In this document: piece after piece, positions 21,955-35,200 of the stretch
Layout of the letters: each line of letters opens with the position of its first letter
How positions within the stretch are numbered: the first letter of the stretch is position 1
NCBI GenBank assembly: GCA_026874595.1
Contig: CM049306.1
Coordinates: forward strand, 5,468,019 to 5,532,018
Direction: 5' to 3'
Length of the DNA: 64,000 bases
Source: Sipunculus nudus
Lineage: Eukaryota > Annelida > Sipuncula > Golfingiida > Sipunculidae
Notes under the pieces: generated by a model
The model's input: only the letters and a program-made list of their open reading frames with translations
Told to the model about the DNA's origin: nothing
The model's database searches: none
Made by a program: the position numbers and the translations under genes

Positions 21955-23775
21955 GCAGACGCTATTAGCAGGCTTTAGCTGGGGCCTACTTGGGCTTACG
22001 GATCTGGGCCTGGACACCATTAAGGCTTTCTTGATCAACCCTTCCAGACTGTCAATGCGTTTGTTCATTTGCGCCCAAGCCTGGTCGCTGGTTTCGGGTT
22101 GTGTGCCATTCCGCGGGTTGACCCTTTCAGATATTGTCGACTGGGCCTGCTTTGTGTCAACTTGACCTTCCATATCTGACGTTGCACTCTCGGCGAACGT
22201 TACCGTTTTACGGGCTATGTGTATCTTCCCATAAATGGCTCGGTGGTTGTTGATGGCATCCTTCACGTATTGAAGAGCTTTGTGGAGGTATTTTGGGTTC
22301 CTTCCCATGGCACTAACTGCTGCTTTCTTGTCGCCGCATCCCCTCAGGAAGTATTCAATGGCAAGCTGTTGAATTGTATCTTCTGTGGCGCCCGGGATAC
22401 CGTTTATAACCTGGACGTGAACCCTTTCGCTAAACTCCTCCAGGGTCTCCTGGTCCTCCTGTCTTGCAAACTGAAGCTCCCTTCGCACAGTGATAGGTGC
22501 ATCTCTCATGCCGAAACGTTGCTCTAACTTCTTAGTTAAGCGTTTGTAGTCACCTTCCAATTCAAGCTCTCTGACATAATCAAGGGCCCTCCCACCAAGG
22601 GAGTCGACAAGTTTTTCTGCTTTCTTGTGTCTAGACCATCCTCGCCTGTCTGCCAACCTCTGGAACTGGAAGAAGAAACCACTCCAATTCCTATCACCTG
22701 TGAAGGTGCCTAACTTCATGATGTCTGGGCTCCTTCTTCTCCTTCTGGTGCCATGGCGGTGAGGTGAACAAGAGCAGTCTGAATCTTCGGAGTAAGAACT
22801 GGCTCGGTTATCCCTTCTCATATGCCTCGAACCATCACTAGAGCTGATGGACCTAACCCGACGCCGGTGATGCTTCTTACGGGACCATGTGCCGCCACGT
22901 TCTTCGGAGGTTGAGTCGCTTGACTCAGAGGAACTGGACCTATGCCGGCGACGCCGTGCGTGTCTGTCTACACTCTTCTTAGGCCTTGAAGACCGTTTCT
23001 TGTTGCTAACTCGGCTGGATCTAGTGGGCTGAGCCCAGAGGACGCCCTGGTCATACGCCTCCCGCTGTGTGTGATTATAGGGACCCACATTACCTGAGGC
23101 CGGTTGAGTACCCGGGCGTGAATTCACTGGTAAGGGGGCAGAAGTTCGACGCACGCTTAAAGCAGGACCTGTAGCTGGGTCAAAACCCTCATTTGTTCCC
23201 TGATAGTATACTTCCCCCCTAATATCGCCCTGGGTGGACCGAGGACCTGAATTCCCAATCATCGTTAACATGTCAAGGTTACTTATACCTTGCTGGGAAT
23301 ATCCAGCCGTTGACGCTGGACTACTGCCTTCATTACTGGGGGCTCCAGCATGACGACCGAGTTCAGGCTGGGTTTGGTCTACACTGGGACCATTTCGCAT
23401 TCCCACACCTCTAGACTGGGGTAAACAGTCACCTCTTACACTCCCCTCCCTCAACATATTTGGAGGCGGGACATATACAGCTTCGGTAGGAAGTGCATGA
23501 AGGATTCGATCTATGGAGGAATCGTTTGGGCCGCGATTCGGGGGCCCATCCGTCTTACCCGAAAGACGAATCTTGCCTTCCCGGGAAAGACGCTCCCAAA
23601 AGGTTAACGCTAGACCAGTAGCATGAGCCAAATCAGGTAGGCCAAAATCAGGGGTTGACTCACGCAACCGAACAATGTGGAGGATAGTGGCTGGGGACAG
23701 CATATCCGTGAAATAGGTGACCAATTGGGACACCGAAGCAGAACTTACATCAATAGAATTTTGAAATTGGGCCAT
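21952..23775 (-). CDS. gag: Gag-like structural polyprotein of the Ty3/Gypsy element
   Basis: The frame is open from 23901 (649 codons), but the likely start is the Met at 23775 (codon 43), because the preceding hydrophobic leader looks like untranslated sequence. Order in the 649-codon numbering: a helical N-terminal region (50-115) of unknown family; a long Ser/Pro/Gly-rich linker; an Arg/Ser-rich basic tract (298-392, RRRRHRSSSS-type); then a Retrotrans_gag-type capsid domain (about 397-558, FTGDRNWSGFFFQFQRLA onward, with FSERV near 490). It ends at a stop within the zinc knuckle. Gag packages the RNA and forms the particle. The Arg/Ser tract is unusual for Gag and resembles an RNA-binding or nuclear-localising segment. 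Confidence 0.9.
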   Translation of the reverse strand: MAQFQNSIDVSSASVSQLVTYFTDMLSPATILHIVRLRESTPDFGLPDLAHATGLALTFWERLSREGKIRLSGKTDGPPNRGPNDSSIDRILHALPTEAVYVPPPNMLREGSVRGDCLPQSRGVGMRNGPSVDQTQPELGRHAGAPSNEGSSPASTAGYSQQGISNLDMLTMIGNSGPRSTQGDIRGEVYYQGTNEGFDPATGPALSVRRTSAPLPVNSRPGTQPASGNVGPYNHTQREAYDQGVLWAQPTRSSRVSNKKRSSRPKKSVDRHARRRRHRSSSSESSDSTSEERGGTWSRKKHHRRRVRSISSSDGSRHMRRDNRASSYSEDSDCSCSPHRHGTRRRRRSPDIMKLGTFTGDRNWSGFFFQFQRLADRRGWSRHKKAEKLVDSLGGRALDYVRELELEGDYKRLTKKLEQRFGMRDAPITVRRELQFARQEDQETLEEFSERVHVQVINGIPGATEDTIQQLAIEYFLRGCGDKKAAVSAMGRNPKYLHKALQYVKDAINNHRAIYGKIHIARKTVTFAESATSDMEGQVDTKQAQSTISERVNPRNGTQPETSDQAWAQMNKRIDSLEGLIKKALMVSRPRSVSPSRPQLKPANSVC

Positions 23776-24788
23776 GATGCCAGTTGTAACAAGGGACAGG
23801 GAAGGTTGCCTGTGTGACAGGGAGCCCAATGCACGCAAGGAATATTCAATGATTAGCAAAACAAACAACGCAAGCTGATTAGGGATGCGCAAATTTAGCA
23901 AAAAGCAATGCCAGGCTCATAACCAACAACAAAGGTAATAGGGGCTCAACAACATGAACAAGCAAGTAAGCCAGCAAAGTGCATGCACAGGGTCCAGATC
24001 TATACAGTTTAAAGAGGAATATGACAAATAATGCAAAAAGTATCGGGACCTACTACACTAAAAGTACCTGTCCAGGCTATAATAGACTATAAAAGAACTT
24101 GGTGGAAGCACAATACAACAACAGCAATATGGGGTTACCTCATGCTTCCTGCTTACCCACCCATTACTACTGATGGCTTAAAAAAAATTTTGTCAGCAAA
24201 CAACCTTGACATTACCTGCACATTAAAAATACAAGATTGGGCCTCAGTACAGGCAGACTGTGAACTACAAAAGGGGCTAATACTACAGTGATAGCATACA
24301 AGTATAAACTCGTACAAACTCCGAACCTAACAAGGTATATAAAGGAAAATTGCCTGTAACCACAGAAATTGCAGCTAATCAAGGGGGCAGAGAAGAATAT
24401 GAAATATTCTAGGGCAATACTCAAGGAAATACGTGACAAAAAATCGTTCAGAGTGAAGAATTTCGGGGATCTTGACCAGAAACACGGGGTCACGTGATCA
24501 CAGCTCTGATCAAAACGATATGGAGAAGACCGAAATTCGACTATTGCTAGCACTAAGACTATTGACAGCTCTATCCAGTACAATAACAGGCAAGAACAAC
24601 TAATTGTCCAGTTAAGTAAACACAAGACAACGCTGTACTAAGCTTGTCTCGACTGCTGAAGTCAGCAAAGGGACCAAAGTTTTTGACTAGCGCGCCAAGC
24701 AAAATGGCGGCTCCTTGCCGAGCTAAGATCTAGATACAACGACTACCGACTATCTAAGAGGTAAAACCGGGGCTAAACCCGCTCCAAA
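23776..24788 (-). other. 5' untranslated leader of the retroelement
   Basis: About 1 kb between primer-binding site and gag, the expected place for packaging and dimerisation signals. A 137-codon hydrophobic sense frame (24212-24625) is present but unlike any known protein; I treat it as chance or an upstream ORF. Confidence 0.6.
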
Positions 24789-24804
24789 TCATCCTTCGTC
24801 GCCA
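24789..24804 (-). other. tRNA primer-binding site
   Basis: The minus strand reads TGGCGACGAAGGATGA starting one base inside the 5' LTR. The initial TGG complements a tRNA CCA end. I cannot name the tRNA without a search. Confidence 0.75.
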
Positions 24805-24805
24805 T

Positions 24806-25011
24806 TATAGTAGATGTAGGTAGTCTCACCTCGTAGTACGACCTCAAACACGCCAACAGGCAGCTCCAATCGGACATGGACTCCTCGATGGCTCTCTACA
24901 GCTCGGCCCTTATACACACGACACTCACCGGAGGTCTTCTGGCGTAAAACTGGGGGGTCCTATGACGGGTCCCGGATCCTTGGGCAGGTCATTTAATCCG
25001 TTCCTACTACA
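24806..25011 (-). repeat. 5' LTR of the Ty3/Gypsy element
   Basis: A 206-bp LTR identical by eye to 15267-15472. In element orientation it contains a TATA-like TGTATAAGG and, nearer the inner end, GAG|GTGAGA (donor G at 24829), a possible splice donor for subgenomic RNA. Confidence 0.95.
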
Positions 25012-25015
25012 GTAT
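25012..25015. other. Target site duplication, right copy (GTAT)
   Basis: Matches the GTAT at 15263-15266. Confidence 0.8.
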
Positions 25016-28000
25016 CGATAGTGTCTACAAAGTTATATTTTTAGGTTTTTTAATTGGTCTTTAAGATATAAATCAAATATAGCGGATTTAGATAAATTTG
25101 GATATGCTATATCACAGACCTAGGGGGAAAATACTAAAATCGGTTTTTCTTCTTCACCAATATGCGCTTCATCTTTCAGATTAAGCGACTGGAATAAGAG
25201 GACTTAACGGCATGACACTTCCTTTTCGACATGTTTAACACTGATAGGATTTAGTGAGGGCGACCCGTGTCCACACCCAACATCAGTTCACCAACTTTAC
25301 CTTATCGCACCGAACTATCAGGAATTCTCTCACACTTGAAACACTTGCACTAGGCGTGTTATGATCGTTTTGTACTAAAGATTATTATTTTAAGAGCCAA
25401 TGAGCTCTTGATTGAACGTTAGACAAGTTTCGCGACGTTTTTGGACGGTTCTCAGCGGAACAAGCTAAATTTCAGTATTAGAGCCTCCCCTGTGGCAGAT
25501 GAAACGTTGTTACCTGAATATGATAATTTTTTGCAGGTTCAAAGATATGAAAGATGACTCTTAAAATCCATCGTGTAATGGACGAGTGCTAAATATCCAT
25601 TTATATAATCTCGTATGTAATTTCTACTGACAAAATAAAATACGTATACTATAGGATCATATGGATGGCAGAACATCTCCATATTAGACCGGTATGGAAT
25701 AGCAAGTCTTGTCATGTTTTCTTATAAGGCAGGTACTTATGCGATGAAGACTATAATGCCGCACGAAATGTACTTACAATATATTTGTTAAAAACAAAAT
25801 TAATTCCATTTACAATATTGGATGTGCCGGGCAACAGCCTTGTGAAAATACAGAAACTGTATACAGGTGCACATTCCACAGCTCAGCCTTTACTGCCTAG
25901 TCACATAGATGATACAACCATAGTGACGATGAAAATGTCACTGTGTTAATGTTGATGATGTGACAATCAGACAGGGGGCCTATTACTGATTTCAATAATA
26001 GGGCCTATTATTATTACTTTGGGTGTTTGCCTATTACTATTAACTATTATTTTCAGTGTTTCACCAAAAGTAATAGGTGGCTATTACTATTACTTTACTC
26101 CTATTACTATTACTATTAACTGTTACTGGTTCAATAAAAATAAGTAAAATACTCAGTGAACATTTAAAAATATTCAATCTTGAAATATCTCATATTGACC
26201 GCTCATTAGGCTACACTAAATATGTTAACAACCACTAAAATAAACAAGAAATGGTGCATGAATAATTCACAACTAAATGAAGTGTCCATTGCACCTGGTG
26301 AAAATAAGCTGTTGAATCCCCCAGGGGGCAACAGTTGGGTACAGACAAAAGCTCTCTTCCAAAATTTTTAAAGCTTTATTTTAAAGTTTAGATTATTTTT
26401 TAAAATGTATGGCTACATTTAAAATTCTATAAAGTGAAACCTGTTACAGTGCATGAGTAAATATGTGCAGTATAAGAATATTGTATATATGGATAATTAG
26501 TGAGTCACTTTATTATTATAAACAATATAAGTGTCAACAATATATACATCATTATTATTATGAATGATATTTCATCAAAATACTGATTATTTGCATTTTC
26601 ATTTAACTGATTATTAGTATTTTCATAACCTTATAGTCTATTTCATGTAATTATGTGAGATATACATTAATATTGCATTTGTATATTTACCCAAATATAT
26701 AAAATTTATAGTAATTTTTAATTTTGAGTAGTTTTGGATTGAGTAATCAGAGGAGGGGAGGGGGCTTTTGTCCTACACTCGGCAACGATCTGGTCTGAAG
26801 GTTATTCCTGCAATCCTAAAGACGCATACAACAGGGGCTGAAGTAGGCAAGAAGGGCAAGATAAGGGCTTCTCAGGGCTCTTTCAGGGGGTTTCTCTTTT
26901 GCCTACTCATAGATACCTAGTTTATTAAGATGCTGCAATAATCAGTGAGCCTTGGTGATGTGCAAACTGTGTCCTTATCATTAGAGTATGGTTTCCCTCA
27001 TGGTATCAGGATGGGTATCTGAACATGTTACTATTAAGTTTTACCTGTTTCACATAACTAAAAATCCTTTGTAATTCAACAAAATTCAAATTGCAACTGA
27101 ACGTGTTGCATAAATTACTTTGAAAGAAACACTATTTCAGATTACATTTACATTTCATTTTCTGCTTGAAATCAATTGTACTTCAGCATTATAATGGATA
27201 AGTCACTCATGTCATCCAGTTTCATTTGGGAGATGAGTCATGTTTATAAACATAAGGCAAACAAGGTTTCCATGAAGTGTTCCTTTCTGATTAGTGACAA
27301 TATGATTGCAAGAAATATGTCACACAAAGGAAATATAGTCACAGTTTGGGTAGGAAATAAAGCCACCAGGAATTGGTGGCACATTTGTGTTTAAAAAGTT
27401 ACAGTTTTAGTCACACTTTTAGTTGGAGAAACAATCACCAGGTATGAGTTAACCTTTGATGTTCTGCCTGACTGGGTTCTGACCCGGCTATCAGTTGCTT
27501 ATAGTACACAAACATCAAAGGGCATGGTTGTACTGTGCTTTGATTGTAATAAGCTAACAGTATCCAAGGAAAACACCTACAGTGATGTACCAACAATACA
27601 GTCATCCTGTGCTAGTGTTGTTAGTGTGAACATCATGGCCCAGGATAAGCCTGTGCCACCTGTTAATGAGCATGAAAGCATTCAGGTACACCACAGCTTG
27701 GTGAAAAGTAATTGAAATACTGCCTGTTACTATTACCCCATTTCGAGTGACAGTTGGGGGAGGAACATTGCAATGTTTCCGTAAATCTCTATGTATGCAG
27801 TACTATGCACCAACTGTTAAAAAAATGTAGAGACTTTTGAAATGAAATATGTTATGCCTTTACAAAGTATTTTATTCCGGATTGCCTCATTGTTCCAACA
27901 TATATGTAACTGCGAAATAATGCGCAATAGACAATTTTGGATTGAGTTGGGTAAAACAGAAAGAGGCATTTATTGCACTTAAAAATGTTATTAAATTTTC

Positions 28001-28166
28001 CATGAATATTGTTAACTGAAAAAAAAATATAGTCTCTACCCTAGGAATGTTTGGTGGTGTATGAGGGGTGAGATCCTTCGGTCCCTCGTCACGCAGCGTG
28101 TACATATATGAAAAAAGACGTTTTCAACAGAGATCACCTTGAAGAAGTAAAGATAAAAAAGATTCT
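25016..28166. other. 3.1 kb AT-rich sequence with no recognised gene
   Basis: A low-complexity TATTACTATTA tract lies at about 25980-26115. A 106-codon plus-strand frame is open at 27397-27715 (Met at 27524). It reads like ordinary protein sequence but matches no family I recognise and could be an exon or a decayed transposon ORF. Nothing else stands out. Confidence 0.5.
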
Positions 28167-28205
<39 letters not shown>

Positions 28206-28258
28206 GGAGGGAGAGGGAGAGGGAGACAGACGACAGAGAGACAGACAGACAGCGAGAG
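28167..28258. repeat. GA-rich microsatellite
   Basis: (GA)n followed by GGGAGA and GACAGA variants. It generates matching simple-sequence frames on both strands. Confidence 0.9.
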
Positions 28259-29288
28259 AACAAGTCTGGAAAGTTTCCCGGTGGGCTGATGGTATAAACA
28301 AAGTCAAAATTGAGCGAACCTAATGATATATAAAGAAGGGAAAAATTATGGTGTGTTATGCAACTAGTTAAATGATGTATTTCTTTTGATTTTGAAATCA
28401 CTGCAATCCCTCGTATATCTGGGGCCTGACCCTGGATACTGTTCATGCGAAAAACATTTAGAAAGTAAAGCTTATTCTACCATCATTTCCAAAGGCATAT
28501 CCGAGGTCACTAAAGTAAGAGGAATAAAGATCACTGCCGGGAGAGGTACTCGTAACTCCTCCTACTTCAAACAAGACCAAATGGAAATACCTGGTCACTT
28601 GTTTGTTTCTGAGGGTTACAGAGTTAAGCAAATATTGACACCGACTCGCTCTGTCATGATGTAGATACCCCTGACTTTTAAAGTCTCCCATTCAGGCTAC
28701 GGTTGTTCTCAGCAAGTCAGGAGACAAACATCATATCTTTACTTTAAAATACCATAATGTGAATTAATACACGGACTATTTTTAACGTGTTGTTGTATTG
28801 CTAGAGATGAATAAATGACAGTATATGCTAACATTATAGTACCAGATTTCTTACATTTTTTATCCATTTTACTTATGTTTGATTTGCATCACTTTAGTCT
28901 GAGATTGAAATATCGGAATATCGGAGTTCTAACATTAAAAAAAATTAAAAGTTAAAAGAACTTCCTACGAGGAAAACACCCTTCCCAAGGTATAAATCAA
29001 AGTATTTAATGAAAAAGATTATGGTCTCAATTGGACTTGGTTTTACATTTAAAAAAAGAGTCATGGTTTTTCAGGTCAGTCTATGAAAAGCTAGATATAA
29101 GAACATGTTTCTATTTGGCTTGTACTTTCTTGACTTGCATCGGTTTGTCCGTTAACAACATAACGAGAAAGAGCCCTATTTCATGGATGTGTTTATAATT
29201 TTGTTTTGCATCATATCATCATTTATTACATACTCATACACAATGTTTGTTGAGGAACCTTGAACATATTGCAATAAACAAGCTTCCC
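28259..29288. other. 1 kb with no recognised gene
   Basis: Unique sequence. Overlapping 92- and 77-codon frames on opposite strands near 28386-28691 have no recognisable content. Confidence 0.45.
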
Positions 29289-32200
29289 GCCCAGTTATCC
29301 CCTGTCATCTACAAAACCAATCTACATGCCCAGTTATCCCCTGTCATCTACAATACCAATATACATGCCCAGTTATCCCCTCTCATCTACATTACCAATC
29401 TACATGCCTAGTTATCCTGTGTCATCTACAATACCAATCTACATGCCTAGTTATCCTGTGTTATCTACAATACCAATCTACATGCCTAGTTATCCTGTGT
29501 CATCTACCATACCAATCTACATCCCTAAATATCCTGTGTCATCTACAGTACCAATCTACATGCCTAGTTATCCCCTGTCATCTACAATACCAATCTACAT
29601 GCATAGTTATCCTGTGTCATCTACAATACCAATCTACATGCCTAGTTAACCCCTGTCATCTACAATACCAATCTACATGCCTAGTTATCCTGTGTCATCT
29701 ACAATAACAATCTACATGCCCAGTTATCCTGTGTCATCTACAATACCGATCTACATGCCTAGTTATCTTGTGTCATCTACTATACCAATCTACATGCCTG
29801 GATATCCTGTGTCATCTACAATACCAATCTACATGCCTAGTTATCCTGTGTCATCTACAATATCAACCTACATGCCTAGTTATCCTGTGTCATGTACATT
29901 ACCAATCTACATGCCTAGTTAACTCCTGTCATCTACAATACCAGTCTACATACCCAGTTCTCCTCTGTCATCTACAATACCAATCTACATGCCTAGTTAT
30001 CCTGTGTCATCTACAATACGAATCTACATGCCTAGTTATCCTGTGTCATCTACAATACCAATCTACATGCCTAGTTATCATGTGTCATCTACAATACCAA
30101 TCTACATGCCTGGTTATCCTGTGTCATCTACAATATCAATATACATGCCTAGTTATCCTGTGTCATCTACAATACCAATCTACATGCCTAGTTATCCTGT
30201 GTGATCTACAATACCAATCTACATGCCTGGTTTTCATGTGTCATCTACAATGCCAATCTACATGCCCAGTTATCCCCAGTCATCTACAATACCAATTTAC
30301 ATGCCTAGTTATCCCTTGTCATCTACAATACCAATCTACAAGCCTGGATATCCGCCGTCATTTACAATACCAATATACATGCCTAGTTATCCTGTGTCAT
30401 GTACAATACCAATCTACATGCCCAGTTATCCCCTGTCATCTACATCACCAATCTAAATGCTCAGTCATCCTGTGTCATCTACATTACCAACCTACATGCC
30501 TAGTTATCCTGTGTCATCTACAACACCAATCTACATGCCTGGTTATCCTGTATCATCTACAATACCAATCTACATGCCTAGTTATCCTGTGTCATCTATA
30601 ATACCAATCTACATGCCTAGTTATCATGTGTCATCTACAATACCAATCTACATGCCCAGTTATCCCCTGTCATCTACAATACCAATCTACATGCCCAGTT
30701 ATCCCCTGTCATCTACAATATCAATCTACATGCCTAGTTGTCCCTTGTCATCTTCAATATCAATCTACAAGCCTGGATATCCCCTGTCATTTACAATACC
30801 AATCTACATGCCTAGTTATCCTGTGTCATCTACTATACCAATCTACATGCCTGGCTATCCTGTGTCATCTACAATACCAATCTACATGCCTAGTTATCCT
30901 GTGTCATCTACAATATCAACCTACATGCCTAGTTATCCTGTGTCATGTACATTACCAATCTACATGCCTAGTTAACTCCTGTCATCTACAATACCAGTCT
31001 ACATACCCAGTTCTCATATGTCATCTACAATACCAATCTACATGCCTAGTTATCCTATGTCATCTACAATACGAATCTACATGCCTAGTTATCCTGTCTC
31101 ATCTACAATACCAATCTACATGCCTGGTTATCATGTGTCATCTACAATACCAATCTACATGCCCAGTTATCCCCAGTCATCTACAATACCAATTTACATG
31201 CCTAGTTATCCCTTGTCATCTACAATACCAATCTACAAGCCTTGATATCCGCTGACATTTACAATACCAATATACATGCCTAGTTATCCTGTGTCATGTA
31301 CAATACCAATCTACATGCCCAGTTATCCCCTGTCATCTACATTACCAATCTAAATGCTCAGTCATCCTGTGTCATCTACAATACCAATCTACATGCCTAG
31401 TTATCCTGTGTCATCTACAACACCAATCTACATGCCTGGTTATCCTGTATCATCTACAATACCAATCTACATGCCTAGCTATCCTGTGTCATCTATAATA
31501 AAAAATCTACATGCCTAGTTATCATGTGTCATCTACAATACCAATCTACATGCCCAGTTATCCCCTGTCATCTACAATACCAATCTACATGCCAAGTTAT
31601 CCCCTGTCATCTACAATACCAATCTACATGCCTAGTTGTCCCTTGTCATCTTCAATATCAATCTACAAGCCTGGATATCCCCTGTCATTTACAATACCAA
31701 TCTACATGCCTAGTTATCCTGTGTCATGTACAATACCAATCTACATGCCCAGTTATCCCCTGTAATCTACATTACCAATCTAAATGCTCAGTCATCCTGT
31801 GTCATCTACAATACCAATCTACATGCCCAGTTATCCTGTGTCATCTACTATATCAAACTACATGCCTAGTTATCCCCTGTTATCTACAATACCAATATAC
31901 ATGCCTTGTTTTCCCCTGTCATCTACAAAACCAATCTACATGGCTAGTTATCCCGTGTCATCTACAAAAAGAATCTACATGCCGAGTTATCCTGTGTCAT
32001 GTCTACATGCCCAGTTATCCCCTGTCATCTACATTACCAATCTACATGCCTTGTTATCCCCTGTCATCTACAATACCAAAGTACATGCCTAGTTATCCTG
32101 TGTCATCTACAATACCAATCTACATGCCTAGTTATCCTGTGTCATCTACAATACCAGTCTACATGCCCAGTTGTCCCCTGTCATCTATAATACCAATATA

Positions 32201-35200
32201 CATGCCTAGTTATCCCCTTTCATCCACAATACCAATCTACATGCCTAATTATCCTGTGTCATCTACAATACTTATCTACATGCCTGGTTATCCTGTGTCA
32301 TCTACAATACCAATCTACATGCCTAGTTATCCTGTGTCATCTACAATACCAATCTACATGCCTAGTTAACCCCTGTCATCTACAATACCAATCTACATCC
32401 CTAGTTATCCCCTGTCATGTACATTACCAATCTACATGCCTGGTTATCCTGTGTCATCTACAATACCAATCTACATGCCTAGTTATCCTGTGTCATCTAC
32501 AATACCAATCTACATGCCTAGTTATCCCCTGTCATCTACAATACAAATCTACATGCCTAGTTATCCCCTGTCCTCTAAATTACAAATCTACATGCCTAGT
32601 TATCCTGTGCATCTATAATACCAATCTACATGCCCAGTTATCCCCTGTCATCTACAATACCAATCTACATGCCTAGTTATCCTGTATCATGTACAATACC
32701 AATCTACATGCCTAGTTATCCCTTGTCATCTACAATACCAATCTACAAGCCTGGATATCCCCTGTCATCTACAATACCAATATACATGTCTTGTTTTCCC
32801 CTGTCATCTACAAAACCAATCTACATGGCTAGTTATCCCGTGTCATCTACAAAAAGAATCTACATGCCGAGTTATCCTGTGTCATGTCTACATGCCCAGT
32901 TATCCCCTGTCATCTACATTACCAATCTACATGCCTTGTTATCCCCTGTCATCTACAATACCAATCTACATGCCTAGTTATCCTGTGTCATCTACAATAC
33001 CAATCTACATGCCTAGTTATCCCCTGTCATCTACAATACCAGTCTACATGCCCAGTTGTCCCCTGTCATCTATAATACCAATATACATGCCTAGTTATCC
33101 CCTTTCATCCACAATACCAATCTACATGCCTAGTTATCCTGTGTCATCTACAATACCAATCTACATGCCTGGTTATCCTGTGTCATCTACAATACCAATC
33201 TACATGCCTAGTTATCCTGTGTCATCCACAATACCAATCTACATGCCTAGTTATCGCCTGTCATCTACAATACCAATCTACATGCCTAGTTATCCCCTGT
33301 CCTCTACATTACCAATCTACATGCTTAGTTATCCTGTGTCATCTAAAATACCAATCTACATGCCCAGTTATCCCCTGTCATCTACAATACCAATCTACAT
33401 GCCTAGTTATCCTGTATCATGTACAATACTAATCTACATGCCTAGTTATCCCTTGTCATCTACAATACCAATCTACAAGCCTGGATATCCCCTGTCATTT
33501 ACAATACCAATCTACATGCCTAGTTTTCCTGTGTCATATACAATACCAATCTACATACCCAGTTATCCCTTGTCATCTACATTACCAATCTAAATGCCCA
33601 GTCATCCTGTGTCATCTACATTACCAATCTACATGCCCAGTTATCCTGTGTCATCTACTATATCAAACTACATGCCTAGTTATCCCCTTCAATACCAATA
33701 TACATGCCTTGTAATTCCCTGTCATCTACAATACAAATCTACATGGCTAGTTATCCTGTGTCATCTACAAAAAGAATCTACATGCCTAGTTATCCTGTGT
33801 CATGTACTATACCAATCTACATGCCTAGTTATCCCCTGTCATCTACATTACCAATATACATGCCGTGTTATCCCCTGTCATCTACAATACCAATCTACAT
33901 GCCTAGTTATCTTGTATCATCTAGAATACCAATCTACATACCCAGTTATCCTGAGTCATCTACCATATCAATCTACATGCCTAGTTATCCCGTGTCATCT
34001 ACAATACCAATCTACACGTTTAGTTATCCCCTGTCATCTACAATACCAATCTATATGCCTACTTATCCCCTGTCCTCTACATTACCAATCTACATGCCTA
34101 GTTATAGTCTGTCATATACAATACCAATCTACATGCCTAGTTATCCTATATCATGTACTATATCAATCTACAAGCCTAGTTATCCCCTGTCATCTACAAT
34201 ACCAATATTCATGCCTAGTTAACCCCTTTCATATACAATATCAATCTACATGCCCAGTTATCCTGTATCATCTACAATACCAGTCTACAAGCCTGGATTT
34301 CCCCTGTCATCTACAATATCAATCTACATGCCCAGTTATCCTGTGTCATCTACAAAACCAATCTACATGCCTAGTTATCCTGTGTCATCTACAATACCAA
34401 TCTACATGCCTGGTTATCCTGTGTCATCTACAATACCAATCTACATGCCTGGTTATCCTGTGTCATCTACAATACCAATCTATATTCCTAGTGATCCTAT
34501 GTCATCTACAAAACCAATCTACATGCCTAGTTATCCCCTGACATCTACAATGCCAATCTACATGCCTGGTTATCCTGTGTCATCTACAATATTAATCTAC
34601 ATGTCTAGTTTTCCCCTGTGATCTACAATACCAATCTACATGCCTATTTATCCTCTGTCATCTGCAATACCAACCTACATGCCCAGTTATCCTGTGTCAT
34701 CTACATTACCAATCTACATGCCTAGTTATCCTGTGTCATCTACAATACCAATCTACATGCTTAGTTATCCTTTGTCATCTACAATACCAATCTACATGCC
34801 TAGTTATCCCCTGACATCTACAATGCCAATCTACATGCCCTGTTATCCTGTGTCATCTACATTACCAATCTACATGCCTAGTTATCCTGTGTCATCTACA
34901 ATACCAATCTACATGCCTAGTTATCCTTTGGCATCTACAATACCAATCTACATGCCTAATTATCCTGTGTCATCTACAATGCCAATCTACATGCCCAGTT
35001 ATCCTGTGTCGTCTACAAAACCAATCTACATGCCTAGTTATCCTGTGTCATCTACAGTACCAATCTTCATGCCCAATTATCCCCTGTCATCTACATTACC
35101 AATCTACATGCCTAGTTATCCTGTGTCATCTACAATACCAATCTACATGCCTAGTTATCCTATGTCATGTACTATACCAATCTACATGCCTAGTTATCCC

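Larger units (their letters stand above)
15267..25011 (-). mobile_element. Complete Ty3/Gypsy LTR retrotransposon with a TatD-nuclease third ORF
   Basis: A 9,745-bp element on the minus strand. It has two 206-bp LTRs that I read as identical, a 4-bp target duplication (GTAT at 15263-15266 and 25012-25015), a primer-binding site one base inside the 5' LTR and a purine tract touching the 3' LTR. The coding order is gag, then protease-RT-RNaseH-integrase in the -1 frame, then an extra ORF. Integrase lies after RNase H, the Ty3/Gypsy order. Identical LTRs indicate a young insertion. The one clear lesion is a stop codon inside the gag zinc knuckle. The third ORF occupies the position where env sits in errantivirus-like elements but is unrelated to any envelope protein. 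Confidence 0.95.

Noticed and set aside
24031-24291. 86-codon plus-strand frame in the retroelement leader
   Set aside because: Antisense to the element, with no recognisable content.
24212-24625. 137-codon hydrophobic frame in the retroelement leader
   Set aside because: Lies on the sense strand of the 5' leader but has no homology I recognise; hydrophobic runs are expected from T-rich sequence.
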